From the NCBI RefSeq assembly GCF_011683915.1, contig NZ_JAAQPH010000018.1, positions 51,753 to 115,752 on the forward strand: 64,000 nt of DNA, written 5' to 3'. This stretch comes from Pelagibius litoralis (GTDB lineage: Bacteria; Pseudomonadota; Alphaproteobacteria; Kiloniellales; Kiloniellaceae). The position numbers and the translations under genes are program-made. Below are positions 41,693 through 48,656 of this stretch, piece after piece (the stretch's first letter is position 1; the number at the start of each line of letters is the position of its first letter). The notes below the pieces were generated by a model. It saw only the letters and a list, made by a program, of their open reading frames with translations. It ran no database searches and was not told the DNA's origin.

Positions 41693-42184
41693 TCAAGCCG
41701 CCAGCAGCTTTTCCAGCTTGGTCGCGGCCGCGGTCTCGTCGATCTTTTCGACCGCTGCAAGCTCACGGGCCAGGCGGTCCAGGGCAGCCTGATACATCTG
41801 CCGCTCGCTGTAGGACTGGTCCGGCTGATCGGCGCTGCGATGCAGGTCCCGCACCACCTCGGCGATGGAGACGGGATCGCCCGAATTGATCTTTGCCTCG
41901 TATTCCTGCGCCCGGCGGCTCCACATGGTCCGCTTGGCACGGCTGCGCCCTTTCAGGGTTGTCAGCGCCGTATCCATCATCTTGCGGCTTGAAAGCTTGC
42001 GCAGGCCGGAGTTCGCGGCCTTGTTGACGGGAACCCGCAGGGTCATGCGGTCCTTTTCAAACTTGATAACGATCAGGTCCAGGGTTACCTCGGCAACTTC
42101 CTGAGTCTCGATACCCAATACCCGCCCAACCCCATGGGTCGGATAGACAACGTAATCACCCTCATCGTATTCGCTTTTTGCCAT
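41693..42184 (-). CDS. carD: CarD-family transcriptional regulator
   Basis: 163 residues. Seen: N-terminal Tudor-like RNAP-interacting domain with YDEGDYVVYPTHGVGRVLGI and RMTLRVPVNKAANSGLRKL, then the helical DNA-binding part with KGRSRAKRTMWSRRAQEYEA, SIAEVVRDLHR, and YSERQMYQAALDRLARELAA. Known: CarD binds RNA polymerase beta and stabilises the open promoter complex. Start at MAKSEYDEGDYV after GGAGAGAGCGGAGC. Same strand as rpoH and the phosphatase-like gene. Confidence 0.96.
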   Translation of the reverse strand: MAKSEYDEGDYVVYPTHGVGRVLGIETQEVAEVTLDLIVIKFEKDRMTLRVPVNKAANSGLRKLSSRKMMDTALTTLKGRSRAKRTMWSRRAQEYEAKINSGDPVSIAEVVRDLHRSADQPDQSYSERQMYQAALDRLARELAAVEKIDETAAATKLEKLLAA

Positions 42185-42691
42185 GCTCCGCTCTCTCCAA
42201 TCGGCACCTTGTCCGGTCGCGGTTCCCCCTGAACTCTTTACGACCGAAGCTAAGGAACGCCTATTTCTGGGACCGTCGCGCAAAGCGATGCCAGGTCGCC
42301 AAGTAATCACACTGTCCGGGCAATGGTGCTTGCTGCTCCCCAAGACCAATGCACGAACGCAATGGCCGCGCCTCCGATTATCCTCGATGGCGCGTCCTTC
42401 ACTAACAGCTCTTCATGTCATCTAATTATCACATACGGCGGTGAAAAACAACTACCGCAGGTGCGAAGAGCGCCGCTTCCCCAAGGGATAGAAGCCTATC
42501 AAGGCCCAACAAGGTTAATGCGCGGCACCAGGATCGGAATCAGACGATCAGGATAAAATTCCCGTTCCGGTGGTGTGATCCCGCCAATCCATCGATCAGG
42601 TGATTGACCGGCGGAAGTCCCGGGCGGGCCCAAGACACTCGACTTAGCCCACCGTTAATCAGAACCGCCCTACCTCAGAACCGCTGCTACC
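42185..42691. other. 507-base intergenic region upstream of carD
   Basis: No open frame with convincing protein character, no palindromic repeat of families A-E, and no tRNA-like or terminator-like hairpin were recognised. The middle is somewhat AT-rich (around TCATCTAATTATCACATA), consistent with the carD promoter region on the minus strand. A small RNA cannot be excluded by eye. Confidence 0.6.
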
Positions 42692-43036
42692 TCAGCCGTC
42701 GGTGTTGCCGGGATTGGCCGAGAAGTATTTTTCGTACTTGCCCTCCTGGCCGCGGAAGGTGTCGGCATCGGCGGGCGCCTCGCCCTTGCGGGTGATGTTG
42801 GGCCACTTGTTGTCGCTGTATTCGCGATTGAGTTCCAGCCAGGTCTCGGCCTGCGGATCGGTATCGGGAACGATGGCCTCCGGCGGGCACTCGGGCTCGC
42901 AGACGCCGCAGTCGATGCACTCGTCCGGGTGGATGATCAGCATGTTCTCACCCTCGTAGAAACAGTCGACGGGGCAGACCTCGACGCAATCCATGTACTT
43001 GCACTTGATGCAGGCTTCGGTAACGACGTAGGTCAT
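42692..43036 (-). CDS. fdxA: 7Fe ferredoxin FdxA
   Basis: 114 residues. Seen: [20 protein letters not shown] (the [3Fe-4S]/[4Fe-4S] ligand pattern, first cluster lacking one cysteine in CIKCKYMDC as is usual for 7Fe types), and [16 protein letters not shown] for the second cluster. The C-terminal extension [17 protein letters not shown] is typical of alphaproteobacterial FdxA. Known: low-potential electron carrier. Monocistronic; GGAGAGTT lies upstream of the start. Confidence 0.96.
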   Translation of the reverse strand: MTYVVTEACIKCKYMDCVEVCPVDCFYEGENMLIIHPDECIDCGVCEPECPPEAIVPDTDPQAETWLELNREYSDNKWPNITRKGEAPADADTFRGQEGKYEKYFSANPGNTDG

Positions 43037-43111
43037 CGTTCAACTCTCCTCGTGCGGCCGTTCAAGGCCCTCTTGATTGTTTCCATTATCTGAACAGCCG
43101 TTTTGGCGGCC

Positions 43112-43582
43112 TTATGATTCCGGCCCGAGGCGCGCCAGGGCGCGTTTGCGTGCCTCGCCGCTGTCCCGGTCGGATACGTGCAGCAGTCCGGCCAGGCGCC
43201 GCATCAGGTTCGACTCATAGTCGTGCAGCTCGCCGTCGGCATAAGCCACTTCCCACAGCATCTCCATCATCTCGACCCGTTCGTCCGCTGAGAAGGCATC
43301 GTTGACGACACGGGTGAAGCCGAAGATCTGGATCGACTGGTCGACCTTGTCGCTGGCCGCCTGCAGCAGCTCATGGCTGGCGGCTTCGCTCAACTCAAAA
43401 CGGCGCTGGACCAGTTCGATGATCTTGCTGCGCTCCGCCGTGCCGAAGTCGTCATCCATCTGTGCGGCCTCGACCAGCAGGGCCACCGCTGCGAGCTGCA
43501 GCTGGTCGGTCCCGTGGTTGCCGGCGGCGGTTGGTCCAGCGTCGAGCTGGTCGTTGAAAAACGCCTTGATTTTATCGAGCAT
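43112..43582 (-). CDS. TerB-family (tellurite-resistance/DjlA-like) protein
   Basis: 156 residues, all helical. Seen: LQLAAVALLVEAAQMDDDFG and AYADGELHDYESNLMRRLAG, the two acidic metal-binding helices of the TerB fold in DjlA, TerB and COG4103 proteins. Known: proposed calcium or metal-binding membrane-associated scaffold; a role in tellurite resistance is not implied without the ter operon. Start at MLDKIKAFFNDQLDAG. Divergent from the DUF938 gene. Confidence 0.9.
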   Translation of the reverse strand: MLDKIKAFFNDQLDAGPTAAGNHGTDQLQLAAVALLVEAAQMDDDFGTAERSKIIELVQRRFELSEAASHELLQAASDKVDQSIQIFGFTRVVNDAFSADERVEMMEMLWEVAYADGELHDYESNLMRRLAGLLHVSDRDSGEARKRALARLGPES

Positions 43583-43698
43583 GGCTTTGCCTATCACCCT
43601 GCGTTGTTCGGTGCAACCCCAGGCCTCGTGCGGTCTTTGGCGCTTGCCGACGACCCGGGGCCTGGCATAGCTTGCCTCTGCAGAGAGGTCCCGATCCG

Positions 43699-44400
43699 AT
43701 GCCCGATCCAATAAACGAGCAGACGCCAGCCTTACCCGAAGAAGCGGCCCCGCCGGGCCCGGAGGCGCGCCGCCATGCGCCCGCCACCGCACGCAATCGT
43801 GAACCGATCGCCGCCGCTCTGGCCGACTGGCTGCCGGCTTCCGGCCGCCTGCTGGAACTGGCCAGCGGGACCGGGGAGCATGCGCTCTACTTTGCCGCCC
43901 GGTTCCCCCGGATCGTCTGGCAGACCAGCGAGCCCGACCCGCAATCGCGCCTCAGCATCCAGGCCTATCGGCAGGATGCGGCCCGGCAGGCAGCAGGGGC
44001 TGCCAACCTGCGCGCGCCGCTGGCCGTCGACGTGACCGCCGACGACTGGCGCCTGCCAGCTGATGAGGCGGTCTTCGATGCCATGGTCTGCATCAACATG
44101 ATCCACATTGCGCCCTGGGCGGCGGCGCAGGGGTTGTTTGCCGGGGCCGGGCGTCACCTTGCCGCGGGCGGCGGCCTGTTCGTTTACGGTCCCTTCAAGC
44201 GTGGCGGTACTCACACGGCCCCGTCCAATGCGGCCTTCGATGAAAACCTGCGCAGACAGAACCCGGCCTGGGGGGTGCGCGACCTGGAGGCGGTGACGGC
44301 CCTGGCGCAGGACGCCGGCCTGTCGCAACCGTTGATCCGCGAAATGCCCGCCAACAATCTGGCACTGTGGTTCGCCCGGCAGGATGCGGAGTCGGCGTAA
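43699..44400 (+). CDS. DUF938 SAM-dependent methyltransferase-like protein
   Basis: 233 residues. Seen: HAPATARNREPIAAALADWL, motif I LLELASGTGEHALYFAARFP (~55-74), WQTSEPDPQSRLSIQAY, FDAMVCINMIHIAPW, and LFVYGPFKRGGTHTAPSNAA then FDENLRRQNP. These are the ordered DUF938 motifs; vertebrate METTL26 is a relative. Substrate unknown. GAGAGG precedes the ATG. Ends two bases ahead of the oxidoreductase gene, so the two are co-transcribed. Confidence 0.93.
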   Translation: MPDPINEQTPALPEEAAPPGPEARRHAPATARNREPIAAALADWLPASGRLLELASGTGEHALYFAARFPRIVWQTSEPDPQSRLSIQAYRQDAARQAAGAANLRAPLAVDVTADDWRLPADEAVFDAMVCINMIHIAPWAAAQGLFAGAGRHLAAGGGLFVYGPFKRGGTHTAPSNAAFDENLRRQNPAWGVRDLEAVTALAQDAGLSQPLIREMPANNLALWFARQDAESA

Positions 44401-44402
44401 CC

Positions 44403-45728
44403 GTGACCACGGCAGAGACCACCCCAGAGGTCACCCCAGAAACCAGCGCGACCCGGCGCTATCCGGACACCTACTACGTCGCCACGGCCAAGGGCCTGAC
44501 GGCGCCGCAGCCGCTGGACGGCAGCACAAGCTGCGATGTCTGCATCGTCGGCGGCGGCTACACCGGCGTTGCCACAGCCCTGCACCTGGCTGAGCGCGGC
44601 TATAAGACCGTGGTGCTGGAAAGCCAGCGCATCGGCTGGGGCGCCTCCGGGCGCAACGGCGGCCAGTTCTGCAGCGGCCAGCGTGTCGAGCCAGCGGCGA
44701 TGACCCGCCTGATGGGCGCCGAACGCGCGCGGATGCTGTGGGATCTGGCGGAGGAATCCAAGGCCATCGTGCGGGAGAGGATCGCCCGCCACGCCATCGA
44801 CTGCAACCTGCGCCCCGGCCTGATTTCCGCCGCGTTCAAGGCCGCGCACCTGCAGGAGATTCTCGACTATGCCACCGGCCTGCGCGACGACTACGGCTAT
44901 GCGCACATCCGCCCGGTCTCACGCGAGGAGATGCGCGAGATGCTGGGCAGCGATCTTTATCACGGTGGCTGCATCGACACCGACGCCGGGCATCTTCATC
45001 CCCTGAACTACGTGCTCGGCCTGGCCGCGGCGGCGCGCGAAGCCGGTGCCCGGATCTGTGAGGAGACCCCGGCCACCGCCCTGACGCGCCAAGGCGGGCG
45101 TCATTTGGTGCGCACGCCGCAGGGCGAGGTGACGGCGGATATACTGGTGCTCGCCTGCAACGGCTATCTCGGCAAGATCGAACCGCGCATTGCCGGGACG
45201 ATCATGCCGATCAACAATTTCATCATCGCGACCGAACCCCTGGGCGCGGCGCGCGCGCGGTCCATCATCAGCAACGACGCGGCGGTCGCCGATTCAAAAC
45301 ACGTGCTCGACTACTACCGCCTCTCGGTTGACGGACGATTGCTGTTCGGCGGCGGCGAGTCCTACCGCGCGGCCTATCCCCGGGATATCGCCGGGCTGGT
45401 GCGGCGCTGTATGCTCCGGGTCTTTCCCCAGCTGGCCGACGTGAAGATCGACCATGCCTGGGGCGGCACCCTGGCGATCACGATGAACCGCCTGCCGGCT
45501 TACGGCAGGCTCGGAGAGGACACCTACTACGCCCAGGGCTTTTCCGGTCAGGGCGTGGCGCTGACCTCGCTGGCGGGCAAAGTGATCGCCGAGGCCATCG
45601 CGGGCGACAGCGCGCGCTTCGACCTTCTCGCCTCGGTGCCGACGCCGGCCTTTCCCGGCGGCACCCTGCTGCGCTGGCCCAGCCTTGTCGCCGGCATGGC
45701 CTACCACGCCCTGCTGGACCGGCTTTAG
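44403..45728 (+). CDS. FAD-dependent oxidoreductase, gamma-glutamylputrescine oxidase (PuuB)-like
   Basis: 441 residues, DAO fold. Seen: dinucleotide-binding CDVCIVGGGYTGVATALHLA (~41-60), SQRIGWGASGRNGGQFCSGQ (~77-96), GHLHPLNYVLGLAAAA, LVLACNGYLG, IATEPLGAARA, LLFGGGESY, WGGTLAITMNRLPAYG, and the terminal FAD loop YYAQGFSGQGVALTSLAGKV. Known: PuuB-type enzymes oxidise gamma-glutamylputrescine or related amines. GTG start reads VTTAETTPEV; an upstream GTG overlapping the previous gene is possible. No other put/puu genes nearby, so substrate stays open. Confidence 0.9.
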   Translation: MTTAETTPEVTPETSATRRYPDTYYVATAKGLTAPQPLDGSTSCDVCIVGGGYTGVATALHLAERGYKTVVLESQRIGWGASGRNGGQFCSGQRVEPAAMTRLMGAERARMLWDLAEESKAIVRERIARHAIDCNLRPGLISAAFKAAHLQEILDYATGLRDDYGYAHIRPVSREEMREMLGSDLYHGGCIDTDAGHLHPLNYVLGLAAAAREAGARICEETPATALTRQGGRHLVRTPQGEVTADILVLACNGYLGKIEPRIAGTIMPINNFIIATEPLGAARARSIISNDAAVADSKHVLDYYRLSVDGRLLFGGGESYRAAYPRDIAGLVRRCMLRVFPQLADVKIDHAWGGTLAITMNRLPAYGRLGEDTYYAQGFSGQGVALTSLAGKVIAEAIAGDSARFDLLASVPTPAFPGGTLLRWPSLVAGMAYHALLDRL

Positions 45729-45895
45729 GGTTTCCCGCCGCCTGTTTCCCCATTTCCGGCCCCGCGGCGAACGCCCGGCTGTTGATTCCTCTGCCATTGA
45801 ACCTTTCCGCCTGCCGCTGCGCCTAACCCTGCAGAACACAACGCTGCGGCCTGGCAGGTCCCGCGGCTCGGCTCCAGAAGATCGAGGAAAATTCA

Positions 45896-46474
45896 ATGAA
45901 AACCAAAGCTTTAAGCCTTGTCGCCCTGGCGGCGATTTCCGCTGGCGTCCTGAACCTTTCCGTGCCCGCAGAAGCGGCGAAGGAGAAATTCGAACGGACA
46001 AAACCGCATGTCAATGTAGGTACCTCGAGCCCGAATGCCGACAAAAGCCTACCCGTTGCCCCCAAGGCAGGCAGAGAGATCAAGCGCTCTCATGCGGAAC
46101 TGGTCTTCAAACAACCCTACCCCAACGGCCCGCTGGTCGGGGCGCCGATGTCCGGGTATTGCGGCAGCAACCAGGGCGGCGGTGTTGCCAAGTCCGTGGT
46201 CATCGCGGTGAAGAACAACGGTAACGAGACGGCCGGCCATTTTATGGTGAAGGTCGATTTCCTGGATTACCCCGGAACCAGCGCCCGTGCCTACGGTCCG
46301 ATCAATCCCGGCCCTTCTGCCGATCTGGATTCCTTCGTCATTCCGCAGCAGGCTTGGAAGAATGGCATGGCACGTTTCACAGTGGAGATCGATTCACAAA
46401 ATGAGGTCGACGAAGGCCTCTCGGGTGAAGCGAATAACTATATGGAAGGCTACTGCGTCGCCCCGGCCGGCTGA
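45896..46474 (+). CDS. secreted protein of unknown function, possibly CARDB-like
   Basis: 192 residues with a clear signal peptide (KTKALSLVALAAISAGVLNL, cleavage near SVPAEA-AK). Seen: a basic/low-complexity mature N-terminus, then a beta-rich domain with SVVIAVKNNGNETAGHFMVK (~105-125), SADLDSFVIPQQAW, and ARFTVEIDSQNEVDEGLSGE followed by ANNY. The pattern of a strand 'NNGN-A' and 'D..N.V.E..E.NN' is that of CARDB-type Ig-like adhesive domains. Two cysteines (GYCGS, GYCVA) could form a disulphide. Function unknown. Confidence 0.8.
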   Translation: MKTKALSLVALAAISAGVLNLSVPAEAAKEKFERTKPHVNVGTSSPNADKSLPVAPKAGREIKRSHAELVFKQPYPNGPLVGAPMSGYCGSNQGGGVAKSVVIAVKNNGNETAGHFMVKVDFLDYPGTSARAYGPINPGPSADLDSFVIPQQAWKNGMARFTVEIDSQNEVDEGLSGEANNYMEGYCVAPAG

Positions 46475-46509
46475 ACCCGGATGACAGGTTGAACGCAGTT
46501 GAAGTGAAA

Positions 46510-46542
46510 GGGCGCGGGCGCTGCAAAACGGCACCCGCGCCC
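46510..46542 (+). terminator. GC-rich hairpin after secreted protein gene
   Basis: GGGCGCGGG and CCCGCGCCC form a 9-bp stem closing a loop that contains GC and CAAAACG. The following sequence is only weakly T-rich (GCTCTACATTTCA), so efficiency is uncertain. Confidence 0.5.
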
Positions 46543-46611
46543 GCTCTACATTTCATCCTCAACGAAAAGACAGTAGTCTGCGGCGTTTTCCGCGAAGAGC
46601 CGGCATCAGGT

Positions 46612-47187
46612 ATGAACGCAACGGCGCAGATCAGACAGCTTGAGAGCGCGGTGACGGACAGCCCGTTGCTCGGCCCGGTTCTCGCGGCCTGGGGTGAGAT
46701 CGCGCTGCCGGATGTCCGGCTGGTTGCCGGCGCCGTTGCGCAAACGGTCTGGAACCAGGCGCATGATTTCCCGCCCGTTTTCGGCATCAGCGATATCGAC
46801 CTCGTCTACTTCGATGCGGCGGATCTCTCCGAAGAGGCCGAGGTACGGCACAGCCGGCGGATCAACGCGCTCTTCGACGGCGCGTCGACGCGTTTCGATG
46901 TGAAGAACGAGGCGCGGGTGCACCTCTGGTATGAAGCCAAGTTCGGTTATGCCATCCCGCCCTACCGCTCGGCCGAGGCGGCCATCGCCACGTTCCCCAC
47001 CACCGCGACCGCGGTCGGCATCCGTCCTTCCAAAGGGGGCATGGATATCTGCGCGCCCTTCGGCTTCGACGATCTGATGCGGCTTATCGTCCGCCCGAAC
47101 AAGACGCAGATCACGGCGGCGATCTACCGGGCCAAGGTCACGCGATGGCAAGCGCTCTGGCCGAAGCTGACGGTTGTCGGGTGGTAG
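46612..47187 (+). CDS. nucleotidyltransferase-family protein (COG3575 type)
   Basis: 191 residues. Seen: LVAGAVAQTVWNQAHDFPPV, the acidic pair in ISDIDLVYFDAADLSEEAE (~58-76), FDVKNEARVHLWYEAKFG, YRSAEAAIATFPTTATAVGI, and FGFDDLMRLIVRPNKTQIT. This is the PF06042 nucleotidyltransferase pattern with the D-x-D metal site. Substrate unknown. The start is taken at MNATAQIRQLES; an earlier TTG would extend into the hairpin region. Downstream lie gene remnants. Confidence 0.9.
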   Translation: MNATAQIRQLESAVTDSPLLGPVLAAWGEIALPDVRLVAGAVAQTVWNQAHDFPPVFGISDIDLVYFDAADLSEEAEVRHSRRINALFDGASTRFDVKNEARVHLWYEAKFGYAIPPYRSAEAAIATFPTTATAVGIRPSKGGMDICAPFGFDDLMRLIVRPNKTQITAAIYRAKVTRWQALWPKLTVVGW

Positions 47188-47192
47188 CGCTG

Positions 47193-47300
47193 CTATGCCG
47201 TGCCGCCGACCACCGCGCCCAGCACCTCGACGGCCTCTTCGATCCCGGCGTCCCAGGCGTGGCCGCAGCTCAGGCAGACACAGTTGCGGTAGCACCCGGC
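47193..47300 (-). pseudogene. C-terminal remnant of a zinc-knuckle protein
   Basis: On the minus strand the last ~35 codons read CYRNCVCLSCGHAWDAGIEE then AVEVLGAVVGGTA and stop, a convincing C-terminus with a C-x3-C-x-C-x2-C-G-H knuckle. No start codon lies in a sensible place: the frame continues upstream only as antisense of the adjacent plus-strand remnant and meets a stop at 47436-47438. The N-terminal part therefore appears to have been deleted. The right limit is approximate. Confidence 0.5.
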
Positions 47301-47324
47301 GGCTGTCGAAATCCTTCGGCCGCT

Positions 47325-47474
47325 CACGATGTCCGGTTTGGCAACGGCGACTGGTTCGGCGAGGAGCCGCGTGTCTTCCGCCTTGGCTTCGGCCTGCTTT
47401 CCATGCCGGACCTTGCGGCCGGACTGGCGGCGCTTTCAGCGGTGCTCCGCCGGGCGACCCGGAATGCTGCGTGA
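47325..47474 (+). pseudogene. C-terminal remnant of a PLP-dependent aminotransferase
   Basis: The plus-strand frame ending at the TGA reads VRFGNGDWFGEEPRVFRLGF then GLLSMPDLAAGLAALSAVLR, the characteristic last strand and helix of class I/II (MocR-like) aminotransferases. Everything N-terminal, including the PLP lysine, is missing. It abuts the minus-strand zinc-knuckle remnant, so one deletion across a divergent gene pair could have produced both. Confidence 0.6.
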
Positions 47475-47584
47475 CGGGTTATGACCTATTTGTGTTCTCT
47501 AAGGTTGTGATGGCGATGTTTTGAACCCTCCGGTCTTGTGCCGACGACAACTGGTCTTTCAACGATATTGAAAGGACGGTTGTC

Positions 47585-48031
47585 GTGTTTAAACATCTCT
47601 TCAAAATAGCTTTTTCAGTTGTCTTGGCATCGTCGGTTCTGATGACGGCATCGGGTGGTGCGCTTGCGCAAAGCAATAAGACGTTCTCGACAAACAAGAA
47701 CTCTATTCCTGTTGTCATTCAGACAGATGAAGGAAGAGAGGTTGTCCGCTATTCGCAGCTTAACCCTACGCAAAAACGCCAGCTTGATCGCGTACTGTTA
47801 TCGCTGAAAAACGCGGGTCCGGACCTGCCCCCTTTGAACCAAAGTAAGATCCGGCTGAAGGCGATCGACCGCAATCCTGAAGCGGCGGGATGCGGCTTCA
47901 ACTCAACGGGCTCGGAACCGTTTCAATTCGGTTGTTGGATCGGCGGTAAGGTTTGCTATGTGTCGGCGGGACCGGGCGGCGTAGATGGCGGTTGTCACCA
48001 ATGCAATGGCACCAACTGTCCCAAAGACTGA
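47585..48031 (+). CDS. secreted protein of unknown function
   Basis: 148 residues from a GTG start with AAAGGA nine bases upstream. Seen: signal peptide (AFSVVLASSVLMTASGGALA, cut near AQS), a lysine/asparagine-rich mature N-terminus, LNPTQKRQLDRVLLSLKNAG (helical), and a cysteine-rich tail with six cysteines (GCGF, GCWIG, VCYVS, GCHQCNG, NCPKD). The tail could be disulphide-bonded in the periplasm. No family recognised. Base composition is AT-richer than neighbours. Followed by a terminator. Confidence 0.72.
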   Translation: MFKHLFKIAFSVVLASSVLMTASGGALAQSNKTFSTNKNSIPVVIQTDEGREVVRYSQLNPTQKRQLDRVLLSLKNAGPDLPPLNQSKIRLKAIDRNPEAAGCGFNSTGSEPFQFGCWIGGKVCYVSAGPGGVDGGCHQCNGTNCPKD

Positions 48032-48171
48032 ACTTCCGGCAACTGGCACAGGGCGTCTGTCTTCAGGATCGCGGAGACGGCTTCAGGTCAGCCGCAAGGG
48101 CGCCCCTGTGCCTCATGAAATACCTGGAGTAGACGCACCAGGTCCGTTCCAGGATGCAACGTTGTTCGGCG

Positions 48172-48211
48172 CTGCCCGCTCTGCACGGCCAGAGCGGGCA
48201 GTTTTCCTTTT
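48172..48211 (+). terminator. intrinsic terminator
   Basis: CTGCCCGCTCTG / CAGAGCGGGCAG, a perfect 12-bp stem with a short ACGG-type loop, followed by TTTTCCTTTT. It ends the transcript of the secreted-protein gene and precedes the convergent Hsp15 gene. Confidence 0.9.
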
Positions 48212-48240
48212 GGGGGGAAGCGCCGGAATTTATCGCCAGG

Positions 48241-48642
48241 TCACTCCGGTTCGCGAAGCCTGTCCAGGTCGCGGCGCTCGCGCTTGGTCGGGCGGCCCGT
48301 ACCCGGATCGCGCAGGGCGATCTTTGCGGTGGCCGAGGGCGTACCGCGGGGCAGGCGGCTTTCCGCTTCCGGCGGTTTCAGGTCCTCGTAGAGCGCCTGG
48401 GCCTCGCTGGCGGGGCCGCGGCGTTCGGCCAGGGCGACGACCCTGATCACCCGGATGTGGCACGCCTGGGGAAAGGTCAGAACGTCCCCGGCCCGCACCT
48501 TGTGGTGGGGCTTCACCACGCCCTGCCCGGAAAGACGCAGCTTACCCGCCTGGCAGACCTTGCTGGCCAGGCTGCGGGTTTTGAAGAAGCGCGCGTACCA
48601 TAGCCACTTGTCGGCGCGCAGCCCTTTGCCGGTTTCGCTCAT
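48241..48642 (-). CDS. hslR: S4-domain RNA-binding heat-shock protein Hsp15-like
   Basis: 133 residues. Seen: the S4 motif LRADKWLWYARFFKTRSLAS followed by GKLRLSGQGVVKPHHKVRAG and LTF, then a basic C-terminal tail (GRPTKRERRDLDRL). Known: Hsp15 binds 50S subunits that carry a stalled nascent chain and helps recycle them; it is heat-inducible in E. coli. Adjacent, same strand, to the SUV3-like helicase gene (14 bases), so an RNA-metabolism operon is likely. Confidence 0.93.
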   Translation of the reverse strand: MSETGKGLRADKWLWYARFFKTRSLASKVCQAGKLRLSGQGVVKPHHKVRAGDVLTFPQACHIRVIRVVALAERRGPASEAQALYEDLKPPEAESRLPRGTPSATAKIALRDPGTGRPTKRERRDLDRLREPE

Positions 48643-48656
48643 GTTGCGGTCACAGC

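Noticed and set aside
43112..43582. Tellurite-resistance determinant
   Set aside because: Only a TerB-like fold is present; no terA, terC, terD or terE neighbours.
47301..47435. Minus-strand continuation of the zinc-knuckle reading
   Set aside because: It is the exact antisense of the aminotransferase remnant and contains no start codon, so only the last ~35 codons are considered genuine.
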